Below are positions 11,237 to 22,800 of a stretch of 64,000 nucleotides of DNA, piece after piece. This stretch comes from Acanthosepion lycidas. Taxonomy: Eukaryota; Mollusca; Cephalopoda; Sepiida; Sepiidae. The notes beneath the pieces are model-generated. The model saw only the letters and a list, made by a program, of their open reading frames with translations. It was not told the origin of the DNA and made no database searches. The stretch lies in contig OZ010605.1 of assembly GCA_963932145.1 (NCBI GenBank), positions 21,978,172-22,042,171 on the forward strand, in the 5' to 3' direction. Numbering within the stretch: the stretch's first letter is position 1; each line of letters opens with the position of its first letter. Made by a program: the position numbers and the translations under genes.

Positions 11237-12214
11237 TAAGTGAGGAAATGAGGAAGTGAGAGTGAGAGAGAAGACATGAGTGAGTTAGCAGATATTGACA
11301 CATTTAAACGGTTAACTTAACGGAAGTTATATACTGATATCGAGGCGGTAGAGAAGAAAAACCCATAGAGAGAAAAAGAGAGAAGGAAGTTATGAGAGAA
11401 GGTGTCACTAATTTTCTTTGTAAAAAAATGGCAAGAAACAGACGCAGTTATTTTGTTTTACTTTGAAAGTGTTATTTTGGGGGTTCATAAAGATTATAAT
11501 GTTTGATATAAATTTGAATATCTCTAAACTGTCTACAAATAATTTAATTTGATGTTTGTTAGTGATTTAATATGTTTTTTTAAGTTTTGGGGATTTTCGA
11601 TGAAATAGTCGATTAGAAAAATATTAATAGAAAGTACATTAAAAGAATAAAATTTTATTTTAAAATATAAGTTTACTTCTAGTAATCTTTTTTTAATCTC
11701 TTTAAAAAAAAATTATTATTGATTATTAAGTTGACATCTCTTTCCGTGTGAATTTTGTTCATGAATTTAACTCGTGATTGTTTCTAGATGGGTAATCTCT
11801 TCTTAAATTTTAGTTAAGTTAATATGGGGTAATATTTGAAGGTAATATTAAAGATCTTGCTCTGTCATATACTGTATACACACCCATGCAAATATGACAT
11901 ATACACACGTTCCTTTACATGTTCAATCACTCATACAGGTACCCATGTGCCGATATACACAGGTAACTTCATGTATTAACACCTAACTAAATATCAAAAA
12001 TTTTTCCAATTTAAATTTTTTATCATCAATAATGATTATTAAAGGGTAATATATTTCAATTTAAATTAAATTATCAATTTTAAAAAAATTCCTCCATATT
12101 GTAAAGAATTTTAAACTCACACTTCCAATTGGAGAATATTAAATGAGAAAATGAGATAAAACACAAATAACAGGACTGTAAATCCTTCTTTTATAATATT
12201 CTATGAATCCATAA

Positions 12215-12790
12215 ATATACACATGCATACATATCCCTACACATACACACATACATATACATACATATTCATATATATATATACATATATTCAGATATAC
12301 ACATACATATATATATGTATATATATATGCTCATACATACACACATACACATGTAGATATAACCACAAACATACATACACATGTACATATGCACACACAT
12401 ATACCCACATATATACACACACATATATATATACACTTACATATACACATATATACACATATACACACATATACAAATACACATATACACACATACACAC
12501 ATACACACAAATATATACATATAGATACCCACATGTGCGTGCATGCAAAAAACATATTTTATTATATCTCTATTCTCCCATATTATATATATGAGCTCAC
12601 AACTTCTTATACTTATACATACATACATACACTATCTATGGAAATACATACATGTATCCATCTATATATACACACCCACACTCACACATACATATATAGA
12701 CATTATAAAAAATTGTATACATACACATCCACACATATACATGTACCCACATACCCACACATACACATATATACACCCATATATACATAT
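12215..12790. repeat. long impure (CA/TA/ACAT) simple repeat
   Basis: About 575 bp of ACAT, CACA and TATA units, resuming at about 12905-13050 after the MITE. Long open frames here in several phases are repeat translations (Tyr-Thr-His-Ile). Confidence 0.93.
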
Positions 12791-12795
12791 AACTA

Positions 12796-12873
12796 TTAGG
12801 TTGGTGCAAAAATAATTTCGTTTTCTCATAGTAACATATGTTAGAAAACGAAATTATTTTTGCACCAACCTAA
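12796..12873. mobile_element. mariner MITE, copy 1 (short form)
   Basis: A 78-bp near-perfect palindrome beginning TTAGGTTGGTGCAAAAATAA and ending with its complement, flanked by TA on both sides (12794-12795, 12874-12875). The ends closely resemble human MADE1, a mariner-derived MITE. It has no coding capacity and would need a mariner transposase in trans. Confidence 0.93.
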
Positions 12874-13374
12874 TACATATATTTAAAAAAAAAAACCAAA
12901 AAAAACCCGGATCTATATACATACAAGTATATATACATACATATCCATAATCATATCCACCCACTCCATAAATGTGCCCACAATACACAAAAATAGCACA
13001 TGCATGCCTATCTTTCCATATAAACGCATATACATACACATATCAAGTTCAATTACTTAGTTATATATATATACAGTTATCTGTTCGCACTTATGTGTGC
13101 ATAGCAACATTTCCCAAAACATAAATAAACCAAGATCATGTAATATTAGTCTTCCTATATATTTATTCCTAAATATATTTAGTTAGATTTAGGTTGTTCT
13201 TATGTCAGCATTTAAAAATGAGGATTTGGTTAACATGAGAAGTGTGATCTTCTTTTTTAAAATAACTTGGAAAAGACGCTGGTCCACCGAACATGTCAAT
13301 ATCTGGATCTAATTTAATGTAATTTCATGTGATGCGTAGACTATTTGCTGTCCAATGTCAAGGTTTAAAACTTT

Positions 13375-13990
13375 TAACCTAGCCTCCATTCTCATAAAAA
13401 CGTCGCTTCAGCATGCTCTGCATGTATTCAATTGTGTTTAAGTCTGGAGAATTGACCGGCCATTTCATTTTCTTAGATCGACAGAAGCCTAATTTCTGCA
13501 GGTACTCAATAGTTTTATGCACTGCATGCGAAGCAGCATTAACTTGCATAAATACTATGGTTTTCCTGAAGGTGATTGTATTTAGCCAAGATTCTTTGTG
13601 GTCTTTCCAGAAGGCTATATAAGCATCGGCGGTTATTTTTGTACCGTCAGGCATTCTCCACTGACCTATCATGATACTCCAATAATACCAGCCCAAATGA
13701 TAATACATGCTCCTCCTTGTTGGTGTGTCAAGTTTCCCACCCATCAAGGCCATCGAGTATCGCACGACTTTTATCTGTGAATAGAACTTTCGAGTAAACG
13801 ACCTTCATTTTCTTCTTTGCCCATTTCAAATTTTGTATGTGTACTTTTGTAAATTCTATGATTCGTCACTGGTCTCACTGATGTCCCGAGCTTCTTTAGA
13901 AGATGATAGTTAGTATTTCTGGACACTATTGCTTCTGCAATGCTCAGAAAGGTGTAAAATCATATTTGCAACCTATAATTGCACGATTTT
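13375..13990 (-). pseudogene. Tc1/mariner-superfamily transposase (DD37E spacing)
   Basis: On the minus strand, 13765-13379 gives 128 open residues of the catalytic core: MPDGTKITADAYIAFWKDH, then FMQVNAASHA, then MKWPVNSPDLNTIEY and LKRRFYENGG. The first catalytic region appears upstream in another frame as LFTDKSR near 13780. Between the position of the second acid and the final Glu lie 37 residues, so the family is DD37E rather than classical DD34E. The second acid is Val here, which should abolish catalysis. Helix-turn-helix remnants read to about 13900-13990 in shifted frames. No terminal repeats were found. Confidence 0.8.
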
Positions 13991-14729
13991 AATTACACTC
14001 GTTTATAGTCTGGAACATTTCTATATCGTGTTAATATTGCAAATGGCCACCGTTTGTTTCCTGTTGCGCAGAACAATACAATTTCTCATACCGCCTTGGC
14101 ATATATCTATTCCCATTACACTGTGAACATTTCGTTAAATTCCAACTGGTACTTTTTTAACAAAAGGAAAAAAATGTCACCTCTCTAATAATTTAAATCA
14201 CCATGTATATACATGTAGTAATGCTTTTGGTATTTAAACCAAGTGAATCTTATTAACACAATATTAAATCTTAAATATTAAAATTGATTCACACATAGAG
14301 TTCGGTGTTGGTTTAACACTAGGATGGACGAGGTGTCGTTTTCGACATCTTCAAATTTTCAACAAATTACTATGGAATAACTAGTTTTGGTTCGATGCCG
14401 AGGCTTATGGACAAATATTGAATTTTATCAAAGATGCTTAACTGACTTAATTCTTTAAAAAATATTCAATTGAATAGCTAATATTTTCGGTTTTACCTTG
14501 AATGTCCGATGTGTCGTTTTTGACACCCAGGCTATTTATAGGGTAAATGCATTGAAAAATTTCTCACAAGCAATGATACTTGTGTTTAAGTCCCTTATCT
14601 ATCTATTTATAAAAAGGATATTGGTTTCTATAATGCTAATAAAATAGGAGTAGACGTAGTAAACCAAATGCACCGAAAAGTAGAGTACACGTTGTGGTAC
14701 AAGATGTTGGCCCCTTGGAGTCTTTTGCA

Positions 14730-15040
14730 ATATACTGGATATGGCAGTTATAAATGCATGGATTATATACAAACTTGCATCAGGGAGATCAATTAGTAGG
14801 AAGGATTTCATTTTGGAGCTGATTGAGAGTCTTAGGCACGCTTATGTTCAGAAGCGAAGCTTACCGAATCCTGCAGATGTGCCCTCCACATGCTCTTCAT
14901 TACCTATGAAACGTCGCAAGTGTCATGGTAGAACATTTTCAAACGCTACGACTACTGCCAAATATGCAAAAAGCCTACTTGTGGCAAATGTGCAAAGGAT
15001 GTAACTAGGGTACTGTTAGTAACATGTAAAGATTGTCGCG
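14730..15040 (+). pseudogene. piggyBac transposase C-terminal remnant
   Basis: The open part (14741-15004) encodes AVINAWIIYKLASGRSISRK and then KRRKCHGRTFSN. A one-base shift near 14950 leads into the Cys-rich finger (C..C....CGKC) that binds transposon ends in this family. An insertion at 15037 then interrupts the last codons, which resume after the second copy of a 36-bp direct repeat as CKDCGI and a stop. Confidence 0.75.
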
Positions 15041-15174
15041 GAGACCAGGCTTCTTGGTAAAACCGACTCTCGAAATACCGGCGAAACGTCCCACTCTCTC
15101 TCCGTCTTTTCTCCTACCTTCCACTGTTAGTATATTATGTAACTAGGGTACATTTAGTAACATGTAAAGATTGT
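15001..15174. mobile_element. 102-bp insertion with 36-bp direct repeats in the piggyBac remnant
   Basis: 15001-15036 and 15139-15174 are the same 36 bases (GTAACTAGGGTAC...GATTGT) with about two differences. They bracket 15037-15138, which holds an ACCGGCGAAACGTCC motif and a CT-rich tail. It looks like a retroposed fragment with a long target-site duplication. The CGAAACGT motif recurs at 7018 and 31640. Confidence 0.65.
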
Positions 15175-15425
15175 GGAATCTAAGATATTGTTAAATAGTT
15201 GGTCCTACAGGATTGTAGAAAGAATGTTATAGCCTACTTCAAAATGATGTTTAGTGTTTTGTAATAGTAATATTCTTTAATAAACTATGTATTGCAAACA
15301 TATAATTTCATTAACCATATATGATTATTTTTTCATGCCAAATATTAAAAGACAATCATAAGGTGTCGAAAACGACAGATTGGCCATTTTATATATGACA
15401 AAGGAGCTGGCCATCCTAGTGTTAA

Positions 15426-16441
15426 TAAACAGCACAATATATTTAATACAATCGGTATTAAGATACCACTACGTAAACGATCATTTTCACCTTGTAAACT
15501 TAAATTTACAGGATTTTTTAGACAGTCAATTGTTGATAAATTACTGAAATATAAAATTTCCAGAAAGGGGGACGCAATAAAGGAAGTAACAAATTGTGGA
15601 AAAAGAAGATGACAACTCGAAAGGAATGGCAGTTAGCAAAGGAAGCAGGAAGTGGTGTAAGTCTTGATATGAGTGATGGTCAGAGGCCAAAAGAAGAGAA
15701 AGGAAAAAGATAGAAAGAAGAGAAAAGATGACCCATTTAATATACCCAGTAGTATTCAAACCAGTAGATAGAGCGAAGTAACCTTAAGAAATTCATAAAA
15801 AAAAAAAAATAAACAAAAAAATTATATAAAATAATGAAACCCTAAAAATATGAAAGAGTGATAATTCAGAATAAAAGAATATTAAATTATTCAATAAAAA
15901 GGAAAGAATATAAAGAAAATATAAAAAAACTAAATAAATATAAATATCTTAGGAATAATGCAACCAAATCAAGAAATATCAAATTAAACTCATATTAATT
16001 AATACAAATGCACAAGGAAAGAAAATTTATATTTGAAATTTAATATATAATATAAAAAAAAAAAAATTAAAATTATCAAAAATGAAAAGTGCCTTTTAAA
16101 TAAAGGAATTAAAACGTTCCATTAGAATCAGCAGAAAATACTATATAAAAATAACTTATATATAAATATATAAAATAAGGCGATAGCCTGTTTCATGCCT
16201 GAACGCTATCTTCACACATGGCCTGAAGTCTGTGTTCAAGCATGAAATATACATTGGTTTATTGAATATATATAGGCACACATTTTATTTACATGCACAC
16301 AAACACATACACACACACATACACACATATACATATATATATGTATATAATTATTTATTCAAAAATTATAACATAAACATGCTATAACATCACTACAAAA
16401 ATAGTCATTTTCTTTCAACACTTCTCCAATAATGGTGTTGA

Positions 16442-16488
<47 letters not shown>

Positions 16489-16620
16489 ATTATAATTTTT
16501 TTAAATACTTTAAGAAATAATTATAATATAGGCTCTACTTGTGTATCGAGCATTGTTTTTTTTTAATTAATACTAAATTATTTTGATTATTAGCCTAACG
16601 GTTCTTTCCTACATATTTAC

Positions 16621-16640
<20 letters not shown>
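15426..16640. repeat. A-rich stretch with simple repeats, hairpin and repeat F copy 3
   Basis: 15426-16170 is A-rich without recognisable genes. 16191-16205 and 16232-16247 form a hairpin (TTTCATGC and GCATGAAA arms). CA/TA tracts lie at 16270-16345 and 16450-16490. About 16500-16625 is an inverted, diverged copy of repeat F (GCTCTACTTGTGTATCGAGC), ending at a TA array. Confidence 0.6.

Positions 16641-16682
<42 letters not shown>
16622..16682. repeat. (TA)n microsatellite
   Basis: Pure TA tract of about 30 units, flanked by CCCA and TGGG, so its edges also form an inverted repeat (ACCCATATA and TATATGGGT). Confidence 0.95.
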
Positions 16683-16684
<2 letters not shown>

Positions 16685-16940
16685 GTGACTCATGATATCT
16701 AAACATTTACTGTTTACTTAACATATTAATGTTTGCGTTTTCTCTGAGTAACTAAAGCTACTCTGCTTTTGCGAACCACACCGCATCTTTTACTCACAAA
16801 ATTTTGAACAGACAGTATTCTAGCGAAATTGCCTTTCAATACTCATGAGCTAAATCCTTATGTGGCATATTTTTCTGCACATACTACAGTCAGTAGCATA
16901 TTCCTAAACCTTTATTGGTAGCATTGCAACATATTTGGTA

Positions 16941-17019
16941 TTAGATTGTTGCAAAAATAATGACGTTATTTGACGTATTTTTAACGTCAAAAAAAGTCAT
17001 TATTTTTGCACCAACATAA
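16941..17019. mobile_element. mariner MITE, copy 2
   Basis: A 79-bp palindrome with TTAGATTGTTGC and its complement at the ends and TA on both flanks (16939-16940, 17020-17021). The interior carries the TGACGT words of the long subfamily, but it is the shorter length. Confidence 0.92.
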
Positions 17020-17191
17020 TATTATCTTTCCGTTTATTTCCGTATTGATGCTTGATGCAGTGGGGATATATCAGTCTTAATCAGTCCTGTTAACAAATTG
17101 ACCAGAGTCCGTATTAACTAAGACTTCGTCGATACTGTTTATATTTGGGAATTATCAAACAACTGAGATCTTGTCTATGCATTACTTATTA

Positions 17192-17271
17192 TTAGGTTGA
17201 TGCAAAAATAATGTCGTTTTCTCACATATGTTACTATGTGAGAAAACGACATTATTTTTGCACCAAACTAA
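17192..17271. mobile_element. mariner MITE, copy 3 (short form)
   Basis: An 80-bp palindrome with the same ends and interior (TCGTTTTCTCA) as copy 1, TA on both flanks (17190-17191, 17272-17273). It lies only about 170 bp from copy 2. Confidence 0.93.
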
Positions 17272-17394
17272 TAAAGGAAATAAATAGGATTGGCCACAGT
17301 GACACATGAATACAACAATACTACTGCGATATTTGCCTGAAGAGCGAATCGAAACTTGTTGATGTCTGGAATTTCTCTCTGCCCTCTCAAATTT

Positions 17395-17448
17395 TTTTCT
17401 CTCTCTCTCTCTTTCTAGCCCTCTTTCTTTCTGTCTCTGTCTGTCTGT

Positions 17449-17480
<32 letters not shown>

Positions 17481-17489
17481 CTCTATCTA

Positions 17490-17527
<38 letters not shown>

Positions 17528-17549
17528 TAGATAGATAGATAGATAGATA
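17395..17549. repeat. CT, TCTA, TA and GATA simple repeats
   Basis: CT-rich then TCTA, then TA (17491-17525), then GATA. The TCTA and GATA arms on either side of the TA core make the whole a large palindrome. Confidence 0.92.
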
Positions 17550-17710
17550 ACTAGACTCGTTTCGAAAAACCCTCGAATTTTTGATTTGCCAATAATCAAA
17601 TCAATCTCGAGGGAAAAAAAAGGTTTTAAAAAAAGAAAGAGCTACAAACATGAACTACTGCCGAAAAAAAAATCGCACAGATGCAGGTCTGAAGCCCAAA
17701 GGAAAAACCC
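17550..17710 (+). repeat. TA-linked dispersed repeat E, copy 2
   Basis: Reverse complement of 1655-1805, with an internal hairpin CCCTCGAA...TCGAGGG around 17569-17613. It starts at the end of a TA/GATA array, as copy 1 does. Confidence 0.7.
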
Positions 17711-17767
17711 CGATACGAGCAAACAACTAACTAACAAAAGAGCTCAATACAACCGTAGAGCAGACCT

Positions 17768-17898
17768 AGATACACCTAGTGAGCCATACAAAACTACCTA
17801 GCTTTCACCTAAACGGATCGTCTGGGAAAGTTCGGCCGAACTTTCCCTGACGATCCGTTTAGGTGAAACCTAGGTAGGTTTGTCTGGCTCACTAGGTG

Positions 17899-17903
<5 letters not shown>
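17768..17903. repeat. 136-bp zero-spacer palindrome
   Basis: Two 68-bp arms meet exactly between 17835 and 17836 (centre TTCGG/CCGAA). The arms differ at about four positions. The right arm runs directly into TCTA/TA repeats. No open frame or known terminal repeat explains it. Confidence 0.9.
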
Positions 17904-18085
<182 letters not shown>

Positions 18086-18784
18086 AAACAGGTTTCGTTA
18101 AATAATTTATAACTGTTCTGTTTAACAATAGGATCCTATTCATATTTCGTTTTTTCTGTGCGCTTATTAAAAGACCTGAGGAAAACACCATGTTAGCTAA
18201 CATTGTACTTCTTTCGAGTACTTTCGACATAGCGTGATATCATCGTCAGGCTATTGTTAATTATAAAGTAATTATTTAGTGTCCATGGTTGTGAAGACAA
18301 AAATAGTTGTGTTCATCCGAATATTCCCATTTTTATATTTGGGGTCACCAACGCTGTGTCATGGCTTTGGTGACGGACACCGTTTAAGGCGAGGTAACTA
18401 GGTATGCGGCAGAAAATTCCGGACCTAAGAAGTTGCTAGATAATCTGTGAGGGTATAACATGATTAATGTTTTAAAAACGTTAACTAAAAATATCTATAT
18501 ATATTGAAAATTCCAAGTGGGAAATTTTCTCGTGGAGTGTTTCGTCCATTAAGACTTAATTTTTAAAACTTTTTTGAATTTATCATACATTTTTCACCGA
18601 TATATATCAAATATTGAACAATAAAATGAAACGATGAAGTGAACGAGAGAGAACGAGAAATCTTGCGTATCATAAAATAGTGGATCGAAAAAATATAACC
18701 GCAAAGGAATAACAAAAAGGGATAATCAGTTATCGAACATCGCTCTTCAGAGCTAATCGACTACAAAAAGGAGCTCATAGAAAA

Positions 18785-19011
18785 GTTTCTTTACAAATTA
18801 AAAACTATTAAGGATGATTTTATTTTTACTTTTAAGTAAATGTATAAGATTTAGGATGCAAATATCTAAACAATTTCTATATAATTTATGTCCAGAACAG
18901 AAAAAAAAACATGAGAACACAAGAAAATAAAATACACATCTTGTTACTCGTTTGAAACAAACTTGTATTAAAGAGGGTTTGCTTCACAAATCAAATAGAA
19001 AATGGCACACG

Positions 19012-19092
<81 letters not shown>

Positions 19093-19095
19093 ATC
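18785..19095 (+). repeat. diverged direct repeat, copy 1, with CA/TA array
   Basis: About 18820-19010 matches about 19640-19870 in order: a TTTTATTTTACTTT block, the ACAATTTCTATA..ATTTATGTCCAGAA block, then GTATTAAAGAGGGTTTGCT versus GTATAAAAGAGAGATTGCT. It ends in (CA)n and (TA)n at 19013-19089. Confidence 0.6.
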
Positions 19096-19187
19096 CCCGA
19101 AAAGTTAGATAGATATCTGACATTTTCATTGTGATTACCGATAAATACGTCACCAGGCAGAGATAGATAGATCAAAAAACAAAATAC

Positions 19188-19195
<8 letters not shown>

Positions 19196-19254
<59 letters not shown>

Positions 19255-19530
19255 GCCGGTCACTCGTCTCCTAGGGCGGCTATCCAATACTTATTGCAGG
19301 TGAACACTCAGGAACATTTGTGTTTGTTCAACACCGGCACACCTTAGTTACACTTTCTGGGAGAGAGCGTGTTATTTATCATAATCAGCAATCTGAAAAA
19401 CGCCATCAGGCTCAAATTCTCGGCCACGATGACCTGTGACTTCGTGCTAGCAAAGCTATCGACAGCACCGAGTGCACTGTCCACCCAATTTCATTCAATT
19501 GCTTGGGTCAACACGTGATATGTTTTACCT
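19196..19530. repeat. TA array and dispersed repeat, copy 2
   Basis: TA tract 19196-19251, then 19255-19520 matches 1225-1505 (see that entry). No coding potential seen. Confidence 0.6.
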
Positions 19531-19639
19531 GCACTTTCCGAAGGTGCTGCACACTAGTATCGTTCCCCCTTCAGACCGATAAGATCAGCAAATGTCCTTC
19601 CTGAAAAATCAACTGTGGTGATCTATAAGTTTCGATAAA

Positions 19640-19739
19640 AAAATTAAGAAATTTAAGTTTTATTTTACGTTAAATTTATGTATGACATTTTTTATGTATG
19701 TATCTGGACAATTTCTATACAATCTATGTCCAGAAAAGG

Positions 19740-19775
<36 letters not shown>

Positions 19776-19880
19776 GCAAGAATAATTAAATGTAAATAAC
19801 AACCGTACTTCCATGTCAATCGTTTTTAAAGACAGTTGTATAAAAGAGAGATTGCTGCAAAAATACCCAATTAGATAGAT
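19640..19880 (+). repeat. diverged direct repeat, copy 2
   Basis: Second copy of the 18.8-19.0 kb repeat, with its own TA tract at 19742-19772 replacing the CA/TA array. The two copies lie about 820 bp apart. Confidence 0.58.
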
Positions 19881-20095
19881 TTGTGACTCAACGAACACTC
19901 TTTGCCACTTTTATTTTGTAAATGAATACTCGTTTTCACTTTCGTAATGCTCGTTGTAGTAGAGACTTTGTAATCGCAGATACAACTATAGTACGCTGCT
20001 GAAAATGCTGGTGTCAGACGCCTTCGAATAGCACTCGCACTAATAGTACTTGCCATAAACTTGCTCGATATTACTCGCTTCCGAGTACCAATAAA

Positions 20096-20439
20096 TAACA
20101 AACGCCAGGAATGAATATATGAAAATAATTTATTAACGTAATAATACAAACTGGTAAAGCAGGTTAGTAGTTCCAGGAATACGGGTTAGTAGCAAAATAT
20201 ATATACAGTCTTTGGTATTGAAGTATCGCTGTATGACTTCTTACTGAGTCTACGTGCTCACTCACTGTGACTCCTACAACGCTGTTACTTCACCCTCACT
20301 CTTCCGGTTACATACAACCTTTTACTCTGCCACTCTGGACTCGACTCATCGATCTTGCTCTCTCGGGTCTTCACGTAGCCGTAGTATATGTATATACTGA
20401 GTGAGTCCATTTGTGTAAAAAGGGGTGAACCCCTCAACA
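20096..20439 (-). mobile_element. LTR-type fossil, possible long terminal repeat 1
   Basis: About 344 bp matching 47769-48120 over most of its length, in the same orientation. On the minus strand it begins TGTT followed by a GGGGT..CCCC hairpin, as a long terminal repeat would. The sequence at 19870-20095 may be adjoining leader. It is an old, broken copy; the family is not identifiable by eye. Confidence 0.45.
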
Positions 20440-20748
20440 CAATCCGTATAGTGATCCGAATAGAGAAATAGTATAGTGAATAGAGTAGTGAATAGTCGTC
20501 TGCATAATAACAGAGTAGAAATAACGATGCGAATAATAATAGAGGATAGAGGACAAATAACGATCAATTAGACACAGGCTACCTCTAATATATGCGTTTC
20601 CTCTATGGTCACGTGATCTACTTAATTCAATAATTGGATTGTATGTGTTTACTCTCTGGCGATATATGTTCAAGAGTCGACAGTGAGACTTTATTCTTAT
20701 ATAACAGATAGCTAGCTAGGTAGATAGATAGATCAAAAGCCAAAATAA

Positions 20749-21055
20749 TATCTGTCTATATTTCTGAGATGAGGTATTATGTACACTATTTACATTATTC
20801 TGACTATTGTCCTCATCTTTGTCGCCAAATTTGTTACATCATACAGTATCTGTCTATATTTCTGATATGAGGAATTATGTACACTATTTACATTATTCGG
20901 ACTATTGTCATCATCTTTGTCTCCATATTTATTACATCCTTATCTGTCTATATTTCTGAGATGAGGTATTATGTACACTATTTACATTATTCGGACTATT
21001 TTCTTCATCTTTGTCTCCATATTTATTATATTAATAAATATGGCGACAAAGATGA
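20749..21055 (+). repeat. 94-98 bp tandem repeat, three units plus inverted end
   Basis: Units start at 20749, 20847 and 20941, each with TATCTGTCTATATTTCTGA and CATCTTTGTC. The last unit is followed at once by its own inverted start (21005-21055, arms of about 24 bp). One further inverted unit lies at 31658-31745. GACA repeats follow at 21147-21172. Confidence 0.85.
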
Positions 21056-21143
21056 TAGTGTAAAAAATTTAAATAGTGGGCAGAATAATATATATAGATA
21101 ATTAAAGAGACATAGAGATAAATTGATCAAAAGCCATACTGCT

Positions 21144-21174
<31 letters not shown>

Positions 21175-21179
21175 CACAC

Positions 21180-22130
21180 ATATAGAGTGACGGAAGATTT
21201 ACAAAACGGTAATATGTTGAATTTACATTGTTGCTGACTGCAGACACCACACGTTTTGACTTAGTCTCTCATGCCTTTCAGCATCTGATCTTCCATGAAT
21301 TCAATTTCAATGACGATGTTCTTGTTCAGAGAAAACTTAAATTGTCACAGAACACGGGAAGTCTATAACTATACGTCAGTCATTTGTGCCACTTTCGCGC
21401 GAGGTGAGTTACTTGATATTTTTCCCTTCATTTCTCCTGTCAGGAATCAGAGACTTCGTTTGGCATCCATCACACTTATGGCACATCATGTCAGTGTTCA
21501 TACTTTGCTTCTGTCAGTGTTTATACTCCGATCAAAGTGTTATCTTTTGTCTAAAAGAAAAGCATAATCTCATAGGAAATCGTGAGTCCCGAGTATATAT
21601 TTATAAAATTGGTAATATATTATTCATGTAATTTAAAAAAAAAAAAGGTAATGTTTATAAAATAAACAGAATATATTTTTATTTATATAACCAATATATC
21701 ACCTGCGTTTCAGAGTAGAATTTTTATCCTCATTAAAAATAATCCTGTTATTTAATTGAAAAAAAAAAAGCATAAAACGTCACAATATACATTATAGACT
21801 CATCTATTTGATTAACGCAATACGCCACATTTCTGATTTAATTATTTTTATGTAGTAGACGTATATGGGCTACTTGATATTCTATTACAATCTAAAAAAA
21901 ATTTCAACCGTTTTCTTTGATAATTTTCTTGTCCTAGCATTAATAATTCATACATCGTTTTTGCTGCTTCTCAGAAATGTTCTCTGCTTAATTTTTTTTT
22001 GTTCTCATATATTTCACTATTTAAGATGGAGCATAGGAATTCAGATAATATATGAAGAGACTGAAGCATATTCCATTAAATTGGTGTATTTGAATTTTTC
22101 TTAGAATATGGATGAACATTGTCATTCGCG
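21180..22130. other. no recognisable feature
   Basis: AT-rich with short open frames up to 90 codons. None shows a signal peptide, domain motif or splice context I can support. A-runs lie at 21632-21646 and 21760-21769. Confidence 0.5.
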
Positions 22131-22139
22131 AATATAGTC

Positions 22140-22800
22140 AGTACAATTTTTAATCATTTCACCCCAAGCAAGGCAATACAGCCATTATAAGTGGGAGGGC
22201 TTTCTGCGTGTGAAAGAATATAAAAAATAATAATAATAAAACATGAAGAAGGAGAGAGATTAATAAAAGAAATACAAAGTAAAAAGAAGACAGAAGATAG
22301 CGATGGACATTCCATTTACATTTTTGATGATGGAACTTGACTGAAATGCAAAAAGCCGAAAGAGATTTCCGTTAGAAGGAAGTGTCAGAAAAGATGCTGT
22401 TCGCATAGAATTTGCGGTTATATCTAACCGATTAACCTGTAAAATAACCAGACCTTGACGCTAAAATTAGTACTGCGCTTAAATAAATAAATCTAGGTAC
22501 CGTAGAGGAAAGTGATATTTATTCTGTACAATTCAGAAATATTGCACATGGCCGAAGGTGGGATTGCGGAAAGAACGGTCTTCTTCTGTCTTAACTATAA
22601 CTTAGCTAGCCGCAAACACTGACCCAATCGTACGAAGAATATTCCTTACACCAAAACAACACATTCATACGTACCTCTCTTACAACAACCACCATAATAC
22701 CTCTGTGTCTCTATGAAAATACTAACTCGTCTCCATATTTACAATTCATTGTACTGTAGAGGAAATTTCACCCGAACAATTACCATGAAAATATTTATAG
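22140..22800 (-). pseudogene. jockey-like LINE 3' end, split by an insertion
   Basis: Read on the minus strand from 22800: LASLCLFYKYFHGNC-like coding, then after 22512 the RYNRKFYANSIFSDT block and HHQKCKWNVHRYLLS, the family's pol C-terminus. The 3' untranslated part follows, ending GCCTTGCTTGGGGTGAAAT near 22150. The same 3' words occur at 27.8 kb and 48.3 kb. It is interrupted at 22512-22750 by a foreign segment. Coding is degraded by shifts and stops. Confidence 0.68.
22497..22765. mobile_element. 239-bp insertion with 15-bp target-site duplication
   Basis: GTACCGTAGAGGAAA (22497-22511) and GTACTGTAGAGGAAA (22751-22765) bracket 22512-22750. The flanking LINE sequence continues across the duplication, so the segment is an insertion. 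A TSD of that length fits LINE-driven retroposition. No clear tRNA boxes were seen; identity unknown. Confidence 0.68.

Larger units (their letters stand above)
14317..15421 (+). mobile_element. piggyBac-type transposon, internally deleted
   Basis: The ends are inverted repeats starting CACTAGGATGG, directly flanked by TTAA at 14313-14316 and 15422-15425, the piggyBac target duplication. Subterminal GTGTCGTTTTCGACA-type motifs recur at both ends. Inside are remains of the transposase C-terminus: a WPLGVF-like block, then LDMAVINAWIIYKLASG and SISRKDFILELIESL, then KRRKCHGR and a Cys-rich tail QICKKPTCGKCAKD. At about 1.1 kb it is under half the usual length; the catalytic DDD core is missing and the frame shifts at least twice. 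Confidence 0.88.

Noticed and set aside
17586-17801. 71-codon frame over repeat E
   Set aside because: It lies wholly in a dispersed repeat with an A-rich run; the copy at 1.7 kb does not keep the frame.
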